A DNA stretch of 64,000 bases from Sulfuricurvum sp. (GCA_030696775.1 JAUYRN010000026.1:79706-143705); one strand, 5' to 3'; counted from the first letter of the stretch, positions 18,432 through 29,441 are shown. Numbers and translations are program-made. The notes: generated from the letters alone by a model not told the origin.

Positions 18432-19305
18432 CGCATACCTATTTACATCAGTAACATCACCGAAAATCGTTTATATACCACAAGGATCAGTCTTTAAGAG
18501 TATAGCACATCTACAGGCTGAAGGAGTAGATGTTTATAAAGCAGATGCCATTATTCTTCGTCTTTTAGGTAAGCCACAACAGGGATGGATTGATCTAAAA
18601 AAAGAAAAACATACTCGTATTGAATTTCTTTATCGACTTACTACTGCAAAAGCGGCAACTCATGAGGTAACATTAATTCCAGGTGAGACGACGACGGTAT
18701 TTTTGGATCAACTTTCCCAACAGCTCTCCTTAGATAGCAAAAAGCTGCATACAGTTTACAAAGAGTCGGAAAAGATTTCAGAGGGAATGTTTGTTCCTGA
18801 TACCTACAGTATTCCCAAAGAAATTGATGAAGAACAAATCATAAAATTTTTGTTAGAACGATCCAGTCAAAAACAAAAAGAGCTTTCTATTGAGCTTACC
18901 GGAAGCTATGATGAAGAAAAATGGTTACATATTGTAACACTTGCTTCGGTTATTCAAAAAGAAGCAGCTTCTGTAGCCGATATGCCGATGGTGAGTTCAG
19001 TGATTCAAAATAGACTGGCAAAAAACATGCGATTGCAGATGGATGGAACATTAAATTACGGTAAATACTCTCACCAAAAGGTAACTGCGGCACGAATTCG
19101 TAGTGATGAAACATCCTATAATACCTACAAACACCGAGGTTTGCCGGAGTTTCCAATTTGTAATGTCAGCAAAGAAGCGTTGTTGGCAGCCTTGCATCCA
19201 AAACAGACAGATTTCCTCTATTTTGTACGTGGTAAAGATGGAGAGCATATTTACAGTAGTTACTTTTCTACACACCATAAAAACATAGTAAATGCTACAA
19301 AATGA
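18310..19305 (+). CDS. mltG: Endolytic murein transglycosylase MltG
   Basis: The 331-residue protein has a lysine-rich cytoplasmic N-terminus (residues 7-25), one membrane helix (about 26-46) and a YceG/MltG domain. Diagnostic segments are LIPGETTTVFLDQL, VTLASVIQKEAASVADMPMVSSVIQNRL with the likely catalytic Glu, and LQMDGTLNYG, YNTYKHRGLPEFPICN. MltG cleaves nascent glycan strands to set chain length. ATG 18310 is the only start that keeps the membrane anchor; its ribosome site is weak (GAGATGAG). The first 122 bases are antisense to the start of the AsmA-like gene, an unusual head-to-head coding overlap. Confidence 0.9.
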   Translation: MVKPSIKTTKPKKVIKKRKPKKVSSFKWIFLIILIIILSFIAYLFTSVTSPKIVYIPQGSVFKSIAHLQAEGVDVYKADAIILRLLGKPQQGWIDLKKEKHTRIEFLYRLTTAKAATHEVTLIPGETTTVFLDQLSQQLSLDSKKLHTVYKESEKISEGMFVPDTYSIPKEIDEEQIIKFLLERSSQKQKELSIELTGSYDEEKWLHIVTLASVIQKEAASVADMPMVSSVIQNRLAKNMRLQMDGTLNYGKYSHQKVTAARIRSDETSYNTYKHRGLPEFPICNVSKEALLAALHPKQTDFLYFVRGKDGEHIYSSYFSTHHKNIVNATK

Positions 19306-19366
19306 AACATATTGAGTGATTTCTCCTTCAGGTTAAGGTACAAATAGAAAAAAAGGTTTAAGTAAG

Positions 19367-19375
19367 TGTTATGAT
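19367..19375 (+). promoter_or_regulatory. Putative extended -10 promoter of icd
   Basis: TG-t-TATGAT lies about 32 bases before the icd start in a purine- and A-rich context, fitting a sigma-70 extended -10 as is common in Campylobacterota, where -35 boxes are weak. A ribosome site (ACAGGAGA) follows before ATG 19408. Confidence 0.45.
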
Positions 19376-19407
19376 TCTTTCATAAAAAAAAATGACAGGA
19401 GAACCTG

Positions 19408-21603
19408 ATGGCAAAAATCATTTGGTCAGTAATTGATGAAGCTCCGGCATTAGCGACATATTCGCTACTTCCAATCGTAAATGCATTCACACAAGCCGCA
19501 GGTGTTGAAGTTGTAACAAGTGATATTTCACTTGCAGGTCGCGTTATCGCTACATTCCCAGAACGTATGACAGATGCTCAGCGCATCCCCGATAATCTTG
19601 CCGAACTCGGTAAGATTGCATTACAACCTGATGGTAACATCATCAAACTCCCTAATATTTCTGCTTCAATTCCACAGCTTAAAGCGTGTATTGAAGAGCT
19701 TCAAGGTCAAGGTTACGATCTTCCTAATTATCCGGAAGAACCAAAAACTGATGAAGAAAAAGAGATTTTTGCTCGCTATGCAACCTGTCTTGGTTCTGCG
19801 GTTAATCCGGTGCTTCGTGAAGGTAATTCAGATCGTCGTGCAGCCGTTGCGGTTAAAAATTTTGCTAAGAAAAATCCACATAAACTTCGTGCATGGGATG
19901 AGGGTTCAAAAACTCGCGTTGCTCACATGAACAGTGGGGATTTCTATGCAAATGAGCAGTCAGTTATCAAAAATGGTGATGGCAAAGTAACAATCTCTCT
20001 TAATGGCAATGTTCTTAAAGAGATCAATGCATTTGACAAAGAAGTTCTAGACGCTACATTCATGAGCGTAAAAGCATTTCGTTCATTTATTGCTGATTCG
20101 ATTGCTGAAGCTAAAGAAAAAAATATTCTTTGGTCTATTCATCTCAAAGCAACCATGATGAAAGTTTCTGACCCAATCATGTTTGGTCATGCAGTTGAAG
20201 TATTTTTTAAAGATGTATTTGCAAAATACGGTGCAGAGTTCAAAGAAATTGGTGTTAGTGCTAATCTTGGTTTGGGCGATCTTTACAAAAAATTGGCGAA
20301 GTTACCTGCTGATAAAAAAGCGGAAATTGAAGCAGCTATTATGGCAGTTTACCCAACACAGCCTGCAATGGCAATGGTTGATTCGGATAAAGGAATCACA
20401 AACCTTCATGCGTCAAACGATGTTATTATCGATGCATCACTTCCGGTTGTTGTACGTGACGGTGGTAAAATGTGGAATCCAGCCGGTAAAGTAGAACAAT
20501 GTATTGTTACGATTCCAGATCGTTGTTATGCAACCATGTACGCTGAGTGTATTGAAGATTGTAAGAAAAACGGGCAATTTGATGTAACTACTATGGGTTC
20601 TGTCTCTAATGTCGGTTTGATGGCTCAAAAAGCAGAAGAATACGGCTCACACCCAACTACATTCGAACTTACCGAAGGTGGAGTTGTTACCGTTACTGAT
20701 GAAAGCGGCGTATTGATGACTTTCAACGTAGAGAAAGGTGATATCTGGCGTATGTCGAGAGCAAAAGATATCCCGATCAAAGACTGGGTTCGTCTTGCGG
20801 TTGAGCGTGCAGAAATCGAAAACATTCCGGTTGTGTTCTGGCTAGATGAAAACCGTGCTCATGATGCTCAGATTATTAAAAAAGTAAATGAGTATCTTCC
20901 TGAGTTTAATAAATCAGGAATCGAGTACCATATTATGGCACCAGAAAAAGCGATGGCGTTCTCTCTGAAGCGTGTACGTGCAGGACAAAATACTATCTCA
21001 GCAACGGGTAACGTTCTTCGTGACTATTTGACTGACTTGTTCCCAATCCTTGAGCTTGGAACATCGGCTAAAATGCTTTCAATCGTTCCTCTTCTTGCAG
21101 GCGGAGGATTATTCGAAACAGGTGCAGGCGGTTCTGCTCCTAAGCACGTTGAACAATTTGTTAACGAGGGTCACCTTCGTTGGGATTCATTGGGCGAATT
21201 CTTGGCATTGGCTGAGTCACTTCGTCACATCAACAAAACAAAAAAAGATAATAAGTTGACGGCACTTACAGCAGCATTGGATGAAGCTAACGCGGCATAC
21301 CTTGATAATAATAAAGAGCCATCACGTAAAGCAGGTGAGCCGGATAATAAAGCAAGTCACTTTTTCCTTGCACAATATTGGGCAAAAGCGTTGGCTGAAC
21401 AAACAATAGATACAGAACTTGCAGAAAAATTTGCAGGGGTAGCTGCATCATTGAGTTCAAATGAAGCTAAAATAATGGAAGAACTTCTCAGCGTAGAAGG
21501 AAAACCTCAAGATATCGGTGGTTATTACCATCCTGATCTTTCAAAAGTAACAGCGGCAATGCGTCCAAGTGCGACATTGAACGTAATTATTGCTTCAATC
21601 TAA
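19408..21603 (+). CDS. icd: Monomeric NADP-dependent isocitrate dehydrogenase
   Basis: The 731-residue protein matches the monomeric (IDH-II type) isocitrate dehydrogenase family across its length: [23 protein letters not shown] at the N-terminus, [64 protein letters not shown] near the C-terminus. It interconverts isocitrate and 2-oxoglutarate; in a reductive TCA organism it works in the carboxylating direction after 2-oxoglutarate synthase. It precedes mdh, fumC, sucCD and oor genes. A strong terminator-like hairpin follows, so it may be transcribed separately from mdh. Length is typical (about 740). Confidence 0.96.
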   Translation: MAKIIWSVIDEAPALATYSLLPIVNAFTQAAGVEVVTSDISLAGRVIATFPERMTDAQRIPDNLAELGKIALQPDGNIIKLPNISASIPQLKACIEELQGQGYDLPNYPEEPKTDEEKEIFARYATCLGSAVNPVLREGNSDRRAAVAVKNFAKKNPHKLRAWDEGSKTRVAHMNSGDFYANEQSVIKNGDGKVTISLNGNVLKEINAFDKEVLDATFMSVKAFRSFIADSIAEAKEKNILWSIHLKATMMKVSDPIMFGHAVEVFFKDVFAKYGAEFKEIGVSANLGLGDLYKKLAKLPADKKAEIEAAIMAVYPTQPAMAMVDSDKGITNLHASNDVIIDASLPVVVRDGGKMWNPAGKVEQCIVTIPDRCYATMYAECIEDCKKNGQFDVTTMGSVSNVGLMAQKAEEYGSHPTTFELTEGGVVTVTDESGVLMTFNVEKGDIWRMSRAKDIPIKDWVRLAVERAEIENIPVVFWLDENRAHDAQIIKKVNEYLPEFNKSGIEYHIMAPEKAMAFSLKRVRAGQNTISATGNVLRDYLTDLFPILELGTSAKMLSIVPLLAGGGLFETGAGGSAPKHVEQFVNEGHLRWDSLGEFLALAESLRHINKTKKDNKLTALTAALDEANAAYLDNNKEPSRKAGEPDNKASHFFLAQYWAKALAEQTIDTELAEKFAGVAASLSSNEAKIMEELLSVEGKPQDIGGYYHPDLSKVTAAMRPSATLNVIIASI

Positions 21604-21608
21604 CTAAC

Positions 21609-21634
21609 TTCCAGCTTCGGCTGGATCGTTTTTT
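21609..21634 (+). terminator. Intrinsic terminator after icd
   Basis: TCCAGC-TTCG-GCTGGA (21610-21625), a six-bp stem closed by a stable UUCG tetraloop, is followed by a run of six T, immediately after the icd stop. Confidence 0.8.
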
Positions 21635-21662
21635 ATCTGTAGAGTTGATCTCTATAGATAAA

Positions 21663-21681
21663 AGACGATAGGTTATCGTCT
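21663..21681 (+). repeat. Perfect 8-bp hairpin in the icd-mdh leader
   Basis: AGACGATA-ggt-TATCGTCT is a perfect stem with a 3-base loop, about 100 bases before the mdh start and downstream of the icd terminator. It has no T-run, so it could be an mRNA stability or processing element at the 5' end of the mdh operon. Confidence 0.4.
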
Positions 21682-21784
21682 ACGGTGTATCTCTCTGATC
21701 CTATGCTTAGGAGTGTTTTCGTTGCTGAAAGCAGTTTTGAGTATATTGAAGAGAGTGAGCTATTTTGACACTAGGAGTTTAAAC

Positions 21785-22741
21785 ATGGGAAAAGGTAAAC
21801 GTGTCGGAATTATAGGAGCTGGTAATGTTGGCTCCACAATCGCGTATTCTCTTGCGATGTTAGGCAGTTGTCATGAAATTATCTTACGTGATAATAAAAT
21901 GGAAATTGCAAAAGGGAAAGCGCTTGATATGTCACAAGCTGCTGCTGCTGTTCGTTCTCATACTGTAGTAAGTGTTGCAGAAAAAATGTCGGATTTGACG
22001 GATTGTGATATCGTGGTTATTACCGCTGGAAGTCCACGTCTACCAGGAATGAGTCGCGATGACTTATTGATGATAAATGCTAAAATTACTCGTGAAGTAG
22101 TTGCGGGTATCGCGCAATACTCACCTAATGCCATTATTATTATGGTTTCTAATCCTCTTGATGTAATGACGTATGTGGCACTTCGTGAAAGTGGATTTGA
22201 ACGCAGTCGAGTCATCGGCATGGCTGGAATTTTGGACAGCGCACGAATGGCTGCCTTTATCCAAGAAAAATTGGGTTACGGCGGTGGGCAAATCCGTGCT
22301 TCCGTTATGGGTGGTCATGGTGATGATATGGTTCCATTGCCTCGTTATTCAACGGTTGCAGGTGTTCCTCTTTCCGATTTATTGACGCAAGATGAGATTG
22401 ACGGTATCGTTCAGCGTACACGAAAGGGCGGAGCTGAGATTGTTGCATTATTACAAACTGGATCAGCGTATTATGCACCTGCAAAATCAACAGCGATCAT
22501 GATTGAAGCGATCTTAAAAGATACGAAACAAATCCATGCATGCGCTGTGTATTTAGACGGTGAGTATGGTTATCACGATGTCGTCAGTGGTGTTCCTGTT
22601 ATGTTGGGGGCAAATGGAGTAGAAAAAATTATTCAAATCACTTTGGATGATGCGGAAAAAAAGATGTTTGCTGATTCTTGCCAATCCGTACAAACGTTGA
22701 TCGATACTCTTAATACTAACAATTTTTTTCAAGGAGCATAA
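21785..22741 (+). CDS. mdh: Malate dehydrogenase (lactate/malate dehydrogenase family)
   Basis: The 318-residue enzyme starts [20 protein letters not shown], an NAD-binding Rossmann motif, and contains [29 protein letters not shown] and [20 protein letters not shown] with the catalytic His. The Arg in the substrate loop ([13 protein letters not shown]) fits malate dehydrogenase. ATG 21785 has AGGAG eight bases upstream and is preferred over upstream in-frame starts. It reduces oxaloacetate to malate in the reductive TCA cycle. It is followed 2 bases later by fumC, so both are surely cotranscribed. Confidence 0.94.
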   Translation: MGKGKRVGIIGAGNVGSTIAYSLAMLGSCHEIILRDNKMEIAKGKALDMSQAAAAVRSHTVVSVAEKMSDLTDCDIVVITAGSPRLPGMSRDDLLMINAKITREVVAGIAQYSPNAIIIMVSNPLDVMTYVALRESGFERSRVIGMAGILDSARMAAFIQEKLGYGGGQIRASVMGGHGDDMVPLPRYSTVAGVPLSDLLTQDEIDGIVQRTRKGGAEIVALLQTGSAYYAPAKSTAIMIEAILKDTKQIHACAVYLDGEYGYHDVVSGVPVMLGANGVEKIIQITLDDAEKKMFADSCQSVQTLIDTLNTNNFFQGA

Positions 22742-22743
22742 AC

Positions 22744-24135
22744 ATGGGTTTTCGCATAGAAAAAGACACAATGGGGGAAGTTCGGGTTCCGAATGATACT
22801 TACTGGGGAGCGCAGACACAGCGTTCATTGGAAAACTTTCAAATTGGTGAAGAAAAAATGCCATACGAAATAACTCGTGCATTTTCCCTTTTGAAAAAAG
22901 CGGTTGCTCTGGTCAACTGTGATCTTGGAATGTTAAGTAAAGAAAAAGCTGATGCTATAGCGCAAGCGGCTGATGAGATGCTTGAGGGAAAACTTGATGC
23001 CCATTATCCGCTTGTTGTTTGGCAAACGGGTTCAGGTACACAATCCAATATGAATAACAATGAAGTATTGGCGGCTCGTGCGACTGAAATTTTGGGCGGT
23101 GATTTTAGAACTCAAAAATTGGTTCACCCTAATGATGATGTTAATAAATCACAAAGTTCAAATGATACATATCCTACAGCATTGCACGTTGCAGCAATTA
23201 TTGCAGTAGAAACACGTCTTCTTCCTGCGATTGAACTTTTACGTTCAACGCTTGATGCAAAAGCCAAAGAGTTTAATGATATCGTTAAAATTGGACGTAC
23301 TCATTTACAAGACGCCACTCCGTTAACTCTTGGTCAAGAGATTAGTGGTTGGGTTGAGATGCTCAATAAATGCGAAAAAATGGCGAAAACTTCACTCGAA
23401 TCCGTTCGTGAGCTTGCTCTTGGCGGAACAGCTGTTGGGACAGGGCTTAATGCTCATCCCGAACTTGGAGAGCGTGTAGCAGCAAAACTTTCAGAGCTTA
23501 CAGGACATCAGTTCGTTACTGCACCGAATAAGTTTCATGCTCTAACCTCTCATGATGCGCTTGTGTTTGCGCATGGTGCGCTTAAAGCACTGGCAGCGGA
23601 TATGATGAAAATCGCCAATGACGTCCGTTGGTTAGCATCAGGACCTCGTTGCGGTATCGGTGAAATTACCATTCCGGAAAATGAACCAGGCTCATCGATT
23701 ATGCCGGGTAAAGTCAATCCGACTCAAAGCGAAGCGGTAACGATGGTAGCATGTCAAGTTATGGGCAACGATACGTGTATCGGTTTCGCTGCAAGCCAAG
23801 GAAACTTTGAGCTCAATGTATTCAAACCGGTAATTGCCTATAACTTCTTACAATCCGTACGCTTATTGGCGGATTCTATGAATTCGTTTAACGATAACTG
23901 TGCAGTAGGAATTGAACCGGTACGTGAGCAAATTGACCATTATCTCAACAACTCACTGATGTTGGTAACTGCATTGAATCCGTACATCGGATATGAAAAT
24001 GCAGCGAAAATTGCTAAAACGGCGCACAAAGACAATTCTACACTCCGGGCAACAGCGATTAAGCTTGAGCTTATGAGTGGTGAAGATTTCGATAAATATG
24101 TCATCCCAGAAGAGATGACAAGACCAATCGCGTAA
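22744..24135 (+). CDS. fumC: Class II fumarate hydratase
   Basis: The 463-residue protein matches class II fumarase: [25 protein letters not shown] at the N-terminus, [33 protein letters not shown], and the signature [15 protein letters not shown]. It interconverts malate and fumarate and needs no iron-sulfur cluster. It lies directly after mdh and 20 bases before sucC, in the reductive TCA block. Length is typical. Confidence 0.96.
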   Translation: MGFRIEKDTMGEVRVPNDTYWGAQTQRSLENFQIGEEKMPYEITRAFSLLKKAVALVNCDLGMLSKEKADAIAQAADEMLEGKLDAHYPLVVWQTGSGTQSNMNNNEVLAARATEILGGDFRTQKLVHPNDDVNKSQSSNDTYPTALHVAAIIAVETRLLPAIELLRSTLDAKAKEFNDIVKIGRTHLQDATPLTLGQEISGWVEMLNKCEKMAKTSLESVRELALGGTAVGTGLNAHPELGERVAAKLSELTGHQFVTAPNKFHALTSHDALVFAHGALKALAADMMKIANDVRWLASGPRCGIGEITIPENEPGSSIMPGKVNPTQSEAVTMVACQVMGNDTCIGFAASQGNFELNVFKPVIAYNFLQSVRLLADSMNSFNDNCAVGIEPVREQIDHYLNNSLMLVTALNPYIGYENAAKIAKTAHKDNSTLRATAIKLELMSGEDFDKYVIPEEMTRPIA

Positions 24136-24155
24136 ACTTAAACAGGAGGAATTAA

Positions 24156-25325
24156 ATGAATATTCATGAATATCAAGCAAAAGAGTTGTTCAAAAAGTAC
24201 AATGTACCGACAGTACGTGGTCATATTGTGTTTACACCCGATGAGGCTGTAAAAGCAGCACAAGAGTTAGGTGGCAGTATCTGGGTTGTTAAAGCTCAAA
24301 TTCATGCTGGTGGACGCGGACTTGGCGGAGGTGTTAAGTTAGCACGTTCAACGTCAGAAGTACGTGCCTTGGCAGCTGAGATTTTGGGAATGACACTTGT
24401 TACTCACCAAACAGGACCTGAAGGCAAATTGGTACAAAAAGTTTACATCGAAGAAGGTGCAGATATCAAAAAAGAGTACTATCTTGGTCTTCTTCTTGAT
24501 CGCGCACTTGAAATGCCTATTATGATGGCATCGACAGAGGGCGGTATGGCAATCGAAGATGTTGCCCATAATACACCTGAAAAGATTATCAAAGTTGCTA
24601 TCGATCCATTAACTGGTTTCCAACCATTTCATGGTCGTAAATTGGCATTTGGTTTGGGTCTTCCTGTTGAAGAGATCAATACCTTTATCAAATTCGCATC
24701 TGCACTTTATAAAGTTTACATGGATCACGATGCTGAGATGATTGAAATCAATCCATTGGTTAAAACCGGTGATGGTAAATTTTTGGCACTTGATGCAAAA
24801 ATGGGCTTTGATAACAATGCATTGTACCGTCAAGACCAAGTTCGTGAAATGCGCGATTTAAGTGAAGAAGAGCCAACAGAAATCGAAGCGGACAAATACG
24901 GTTTGAGTTATATCAAACTCGATGGTAACGTTGGATGTATGGTTAACGGAGCAGGGCTTGCAATGGGAACTATGGATACCATTAATTATGAAGGTGGAAA
25001 GCCTGCTAACTTCCTTGATGTCGGCGGTTCAGCTAGTGCAGAAACGGTTGCAAAAGGGTTTGATATTATTCTTAAAGATCCTAACGTAAAAGTAATTTTT
25101 GTTAATATTTTTGGTGGAATAGTCCGTTGTGACCGCGTTGCAAATGGTATTATTGAAGCAACAAAGATTACAAATGTCAATGTACCCATTATTGTTCGTC
25201 TCGATGGTACAAATGCTATTGAAGCGGCAGATATTTTGAATAATGCTGGGATTGCAAATATCGTAGCAGCAACTGATCTTGCAGACGGTGCACGCAAAGC
25301 CGTTGCAGCAGCGAAAGGAGAATAA
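24156..25325 (+). CDS. sucC: Succinyl-CoA synthetase beta subunit
   Basis: The 389-residue protein has the ATP-grasp fold of Suc[59 protein letters not shown] and [16 protein letters not shown]. With SucD it makes succinyl-CoA from succinate and CoA using ATP, the step feeding 2-oxoglutarate synthase in the reductive cycle. A strong ribosome site (AGGAGG) precedes ATG 24156. sucD follows after 3 bases. Confidence 0.96.
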   Translation: MNIHEYQAKELFKKYNVPTVRGHIVFTPDEAVKAAQELGGSIWVVKAQIHAGGRGLGGGVKLARSTSEVRALAAEILGMTLVTHQTGPEGKLVQKVYIEEGADIKKEYYLGLLLDRALEMPIMMASTEGGMAIEDVAHNTPEKIIKVAIDPLTGFQPFHGRKLAFGLGLPVEEINTFIKFASALYKVYMDHDAEMIEINPLVKTGDGKFLALDAKMGFDNNALYRQDQVREMRDLSEEEPTEIEADKYGLSYIKLDGNVGCMVNGAGLAMGTMDTINYEGGKPANFLDVGGSASAETVAKGFDIILKDPNVKVIFVNIFGGIVRCDRVANGIIEATKITNVNVPIIVRLDGTNAIEAADILNNAGIANIVAATDLADGARKAVAAAKGE

Positions 25326-25328
25326 TAA

Positions 25329-26204
25329 ATGTCAATTTTGGTAAACAAAGATACAAAAGTTATCGTTCAAGGTTTCACAGGTAAAGAGGGCACTTTCCAT
25401 GCAGAGCAATGTATGGCATATGGTACTAAAATCGTTGGTGGTGTAACACCGGGTAAAGGTGGTCAAGAGCATTTAGGACAGCCGGTTTTTAATACTGTTT
25501 CTGAAGCAGTAGCAGCTACTGGGGCAACTGTTTCTATGATTTTTGTTCCACCTGCGTTTGTTTCGGATGCAGTGATGGAAGCAGCAGACGCAGGTATTAC
25601 TCTCGCAGTCATCATTACGGAGGGTGCACCGGTTAAAGATATGATGTTTGCAAAAGCATACGCAGTGAAAAAAGACATGATGACAATCGGGCCAAACTGT
25701 CCGGGAATAATTACGGCTGATGAATGTAAAATCGGGATTATGCCGGGCTTCATCTTTAAAAAGGGAAATGTAGGCTTGATCTCTAAATCAGGTACATTGA
25801 CTTATGAATCAGCGAACCAAGTCGTTAAAGAAGGCTATGGAATTACGACGGCTGTCGGTATCGGTGGCGATCCGATTATCGGTTTGAGTTACAAGCAATT
25901 GTTGCCAATGTTCGAAGCTGACCCTGAGACTCATGCTATCGTTATGATTGGTGAAATCGGTGGTGATTTGGAAATCCAAGCAGCAGCGTACATCAAAGAA
26001 CATATTACAAAGCCGGTTGTTGCTTTTATCGCGGGTCAAACAGCCCCGGCTGGTAAACGCATGGGACATGCAGGCGCTATTATCTCTGGAAGTGCGGGTA
26101 CAGCACAGGAAAAAATGGCAGCTCTTGAAGCAGCAGGCGTTACGGTAGTCGTTTCTCCGGCAGATATCGGAAAAGCTATTGCTAAGGTAATGGCAGCATT
26201 ATGA
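25329..26204 (+). CDS. sucD: Succinyl-CoA synthetase alpha subunit
   Basis: The 291-residue protein has the SucD CoA-binding start ([17 protein letters not shown]), [20 protein letters not shown], and the phosphohistidine segment [20 protein letters not shown]. It is the partner of the sucC product. Its stop overlaps the ATG of a small heavy-metal-associated protein gene (ATGA), tying that gene to the operon. Confidence 0.96.
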   Translation: MSILVNKDTKVIVQGFTGKEGTFHAEQCMAYGTKIVGGVTPGKGGQEHLGQPVFNTVSEAVAATGATVSMIFVPPAFVSDAVMEAADAGITLAVIITEGAPVKDMMFAKAYAVKKDMMTIGPNCPGIITADECKIGIMPGFIFKKGNVGLISKSGTLTYESANQVVKEGYGITTAVGIGGDPIIGLSYKQLLPMFEADPETHAIVMIGEIGGDLEIQAAAYIKEHITKPVVAFIAGQTAPAGKRMGHAGAIISGSAGTAQEKMAALEAAGVTVVVSPADIGKAIAKVMAAL

Positions 26205-26491
26205 TTCATACTTTTGAGGTAGCTAATGTACGTTGTGGCGGTTGTGCTAATACGATTACAAAAGCACTTCAAGAAGCAGGTTTTCAAGGGATCAATGTTG
26301 ATCTTTCGTGCGAGCCACGTAAAGTAACAGTGGAAGCTGTGAACGAGGCGCATTTAGCACAATTTACTACTATATTAAGAAAATTGGGTTATCCTTTAAC
26401 TGATATAGATAATGGATTAATTGAAGGCACAGTTCTCAAAGCAAAAAGCTTTGTTTCATGTGCAGTAGGAAAATTTGGTAGTGAAAATTAA
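26201..26491 (+). CDS. Heavy-metal-associated (HMA) domain protein
   Basis: The 96-residue protein has an HMA-like fold: a first strand [21 protein letters not shown] with CxxC at residues 12-15, then VTVEAV and a second helix. Such domains bind Cu(I), Zn or similar ions in metallochaperones. The protein is longer than a bare HMA domain and ends with an extra cysteine ([10 protein letters not shown]). It is translationally coupled to sucD and lies 15 bases before oorD, so it is part of the TCA operon. A role in metal or Fe-S supply to the oxidoreductase is possible but only inferred. Confidence 0.8.
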   Translation: MIHTFEVANVRCGGCANTITKALQEAGFQGINVDLSCEPRKVTVEAVNEAHLAQFTTILRKLGYPLTDIDNGLIEGTVLKAKSFVSCAVGKFGSEN

Positions 26492-26506
26492 TTTTAAGGA
26501 GAATGT

Positions 26507-26857
26507 ATGATAACTAGTGGAATGATTGAATTCGCAGGAGCACCTGTTTGGATCAACAGAAACACCTGTAAGGCGTGTGATATATGTGTATCAGTATGTC
26601 CATCAGGTGTTCTAGGAATGAGATATGACTCTACATCAACGTTGGGAGCGATGATCTCTGTTGATAATCCAGATGCATGTATCGGTTGTAATGACTGTGA
26701 ATTAAACTGTCCTGACTTTGCTATTTATGTAGCAAGTAAGGAAGATCTAGCTTCAGTCGGGAAAAAGTTTGCAAAGCTTACTGATGATGCAAAAGAACGT
26801 CAAGAAAAAATTGTCAAAAACAATTACATGTCTTTAGACTTGCAAGGAGTTAAATAA
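26507..26857 (+). CDS. oorD: 2-oxoglutarate:ferredoxin oxidoreductase delta (ferredoxin-like) subunit
   Basis: The 116-residue protein carries two 4Fe-4S motifs: CKACDICVSVCPSGVLG (about residues 22-38) and CIGCNDCELNCPDFAIY (about 64-80). It matches OorD of Campylobacterota, which passes electrons between ferredoxin and the catalytic subunits. It shares the A of its stop with the ATG of oorA. Gene order D-A-B-C is that known from Helicobacter and Campylobacter. Confidence 0.94.
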   Translation: MITSGMIEFAGAPVWINRNTCKACDICVSVCPSGVLGMRYDSTSTLGAMISVDNPDACIGCNDCELNCPDFAIYVASKEDLASVGKKFAKLTDDAKERQEKIVKNNYMSLDLQGVK

Positions 26858-28011
26858 TGGCTGATACAAGAGAAGTAATATCAAGTGGTAACCACTTAGC
26901 AGCACTAGCGGGAGCAGATGCTGGATGTAGATTTATGGCGGGTTATCCAATTACACCTTCATCCGAAGTAATCGAACAAATGTCTGATTTACTGCCAAAG
27001 CGTGGTGGTTCTTGTATTCAGATGGAAGACGAGATTGCTGCTGTTGCTGCTGCAATTGGTGCTGGTATGGCTGGTCATAGAACAATGACAGCGACATCAG
27101 GTCCTGGTATTTCATTAAAAGCAGAAAACCTTGGTCTTGCACAAATGTGTGAAGTTCCTTTGGTTGTTGTAAACGTTATGCGTGGTGGCCCATCAACAGG
27201 TCTTCCAACTCGTGTATCTCAAGGTGATGTTCGTCAAGCGAAAAATCCATCTCACGGGGATTACCGTTCAATTACTTTATGTGCTGGTAATTTAGCTGAG
27301 TGTTATACTGAAACAGTACGTGCATTCAACTTGGCAGACCGTTTCATGCAGCCTGTATTTGTTTTACTCGATGAAACAATTGGTCACATGCACGGTAAGG
27401 CAATTATTCCTACCCCAGAAGCAGTTGCAGCTGGCGTTGTTCCACGTAAACAATTTTCGGGTGCCCCTGAAGATTATCATCCTTACGAGTGTGAGTCAGA
27501 TCAACCAGCAGTTCTTAACAAGATGTTTGAAGGTTACCGTTACCATTTCACAGGTCTTCACCATGATAAAAATGGTTTCCCAACAGAGGAAATTGAAACA
27601 TGTCGTAAACTTATCCAACGTCTTGAAGACAAGGTTATGCTGCACACAGATGAACTTGAATTAAATGAAGAGTTTATGCTTGATGATATGACTGGTGAAG
27701 AAGGCGAAGTATTAATCATTGCTTATGGTTCTGTTTCTCTTTCAGCTAAAGAAGCAATTCGTCACTTACGTGCTGCAGGTATTAAAGCGGGTCTTTTCCG
27801 TCCACTTACACTATGGCCTTCTCCAGAGAAATCTATCAAAAAATATACTGATTTGATCAAAAACGTACTTTGTGTTGAGTTAAATATCAGACAATATACT
27901 GAAGAAGTAGAACGTGTTTCATCTAGACTTGATATCGAAGGTCTATTTAAAGTTAATGGTCGTCCAATTTCTCCTTATGAAATTGTTAGCAAAGTAAAAG
28001 AGGTATTCTAA
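26857..28011 (+). CDS. oorA: 2-oxoglutarate:ferredoxin oxidoreductase alpha subunit
   Basis: The 384-residue protein has the alpha-subunit pyrimidine-binding fold: SGNHLAALAGADAGCRFMAGYPITPSSEV, QMEDEIAAVAAAIGAGMAGHRTMTATSGPG and GGPSTGLPTRVSQGD. OorA with OorB carboxylates succinyl-CoA to 2-oxoglutarate using reduced ferredoxin, a key reductive TCA step. Start and stop each touch the neighbouring genes, giving tight coupling. Confidence 0.95.
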   Translation: MADTREVISSGNHLAALAGADAGCRFMAGYPITPSSEVIEQMSDLLPKRGGSCIQMEDEIAAVAAAIGAGMAGHRTMTATSGPGISLKAENLGLAQMCEVPLVVVNVMRGGPSTGLPTRVSQGDVRQAKNPSHGDYRSITLCAGNLAECYTETVRAFNLADRFMQPVFVLLDETIGHMHGKAIIPTPEAVAAGVVPRKQFSGAPEDYHPYECESDQPAVLNKMFEGYRYHFTGLHHDKNGFPTEEIETCRKLIQRLEDKVMLHTDELELNEEFMLDDMTGEEGEVLIIAYGSVSLSAKEAIRHLRAAGIKAGLFRPLTLWPSPEKSIKKYTDLIKNVLCVELNIRQYTEEVERVSSRLDIEGLFKVNGRPISPYEIVSKVKEVF

Positions 28012-28868
28012 TGGCATTCAATTATGACCAATATTTAAGACTTGAAAAAATGCCAACACTTTGGTGTTGGGGTTGTGGTGATGGTGTTATTCTTAAGGCA
28101 TTTATACGTGCTATAGAAAAAATGGGTGTTAAGCAAGATGATGTTTGTGTTGTTTCTGGTATCGGTTGTTCAGGACGTTTTTCATCCTATGTTGACTTTA
28201 ATACTGTGCACACAACTCATGGACGTACTGTTGCATTTGCAACGGGTATTAAAATGATGCATCCAGATAAAATTGTTGTATGTGTTGCCGGTGATGGTGA
28301 TGCGCTTGCTATTGGCGGTAACCATACTATCCATGGTGCACGTAGAAATATTGATATGACTTTGATCATTATTAACAACTTTATCTATGGTTTGACAAAT
28401 TCACAAACTTCTCCAACTACTCCTCAGGGTATGTGGACCGTTACACAAAAAGTAGGTAATATTGATCCTACTTTTGATGCTTGTGCTCTTGGTATCGCAT
28501 CAGGTGCTTCTTTTGTTGCCCGTGAGACGATGCTTGATCCTAAGAAGCTTGAAAAAATCTTTGTTAAGGCTATGGAACATAGAGGTTTCTCATTCCTTGA
28601 TATCCTTTCTAACTGTCACATTAATCTTGGTCGTAAGAACAAAATGGTTTCTGCAATGGATAACCTTAACTGGATCGATAGTATCACTATGCCTGTTAAG
28701 AAATACAATGAGCTTCCAGAAGAGGAAAAACTTAACATCTTGCCAACCGGTATTCTAAAAGAAGATACGAAGGTTAGAGAATATTGCGATATGTATCAAG
28801 ATATTATTGATGCACACCAAGGTAAACGTTCTAATATAACGCAAGATGACTTTGAGAAAAAAATATAA
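28011..28868 (+). CDS. oorB: 2-oxoglutarate:ferredoxin oxidoreductase beta subunit (TPP-binding)
   Basis: The 285-residue protein has the thiamine pyrophosphate motif VVCVAGDGDALAIGGNH around residues 84-100, the cluster-related WCWGCGDG at 18-25 and GIGCSGRF. It is the catalytic TPP and Fe-S subunit. It follows oorA without a gap and is followed by oorC after 9 bases. Confidence 0.95.
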   Translation: MAFNYDQYLRLEKMPTLWCWGCGDGVILKAFIRAIEKMGVKQDDVCVVSGIGCSGRFSSYVDFNTVHTTHGRTVAFATGIKMMHPDKIVVCVAGDGDALAIGGNHTIHGARRNIDMTLIIINNFIYGLTNSQTSPTTPQGMWTVTQKVGNIDPTFDACALGIASGASFVARETMLDPKKLEKIFVKAMEHRGFSFLDILSNCHINLGRKNKMVSAMDNLNWIDSITMPVKKYNELPEEEKLNILPTGILKEDTKVREYCDMYQDIIDAHQGKRSNITQDDFEKKI

Positions 28869-28877
28869 GGAGAGCTG

Positions 28878-29441
28878 ATGAGTAAAACATTAATGAGATT
28901 TACGGGTGTTGGTGGTCAAGGTGTTCTTCTTGCCGGCGAGATTTTTGCTGCGGCAAAAATTGCAACGGGTGGAGAAGGCCTAAAGACAGCAACATATACA
29001 TCACAAGTTCGTGGTGGACCCACCGTTGTTGACATTCAACTAGATGATCAAGAAATTTATTATCCATATGCAAATGATGGTGAAATTGGTTTTATGCTTT
29101 CAGTTGCAAATGTTTCTTATAACTCATTCAAAGATGGTGTTCAACCTGGTGGAATCATTGTTGTTGATCCTAATCTTGTTCACCCAACGGATGAAGATCG
29201 TAAAATGTGGAAGATCTTCGAGATTCCAATTATTACTATCGCTAAAGAAGAAGTAGGAAACGTTATTACTCAATCCGTTGTTGCACTTGCTATTGCAAAC
29301 ACGATGATGAATGCAGTTGATAAGAAAACTCTTGTTGATACCATGCTTTCAAAAGTACCTGCAAAAGTTCACGCTGCTAACTTAAAAGCTTATGACCTAG
29401 GCGAAAAATACGCTAAAGAAGCTATGGCAAAAGCGGTATAA
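28878..29441 (+). CDS. oorC: 2-oxoglutarate:ferredoxin oxidoreductase gamma subunit
   Basis: The 187-residue protein begins LMRFTGVGGQGVLLAGEIFA, the conserved start of gamma subunits, and has TYTSQVRGGPTVVDIQL. It completes the OorDABC complex. AAGGAGAG precedes its start. A clear terminator-like hairpin follows the stop, closing the TCA operon. Confidence 0.95.
   Translation: MSKTLMRFTGVGGQGVLLAGEIFAAAKIATGGEGLKTATYTSQVRGGPTVVDIQLDDQEIYYPYANDGEIGFMLSVANVSYNSFKDGVQPGGIIVVDPNLVHPTDEDRKMWKIFEIPIITIAKEEVGNVITQSVVALAIANTMMNAVDKKTLVDTMLSKVPAKVHAANLKAYDLGEKYAKEAMAKAV

Noticed and set aside
21713..21784. Longer mdh start upstream of 21785
   Set aside because: The extension is not like malate dehydrogenase N-termini and the ATG at 21785 has AGGAG at proper spacing just before the Rossmann motif.
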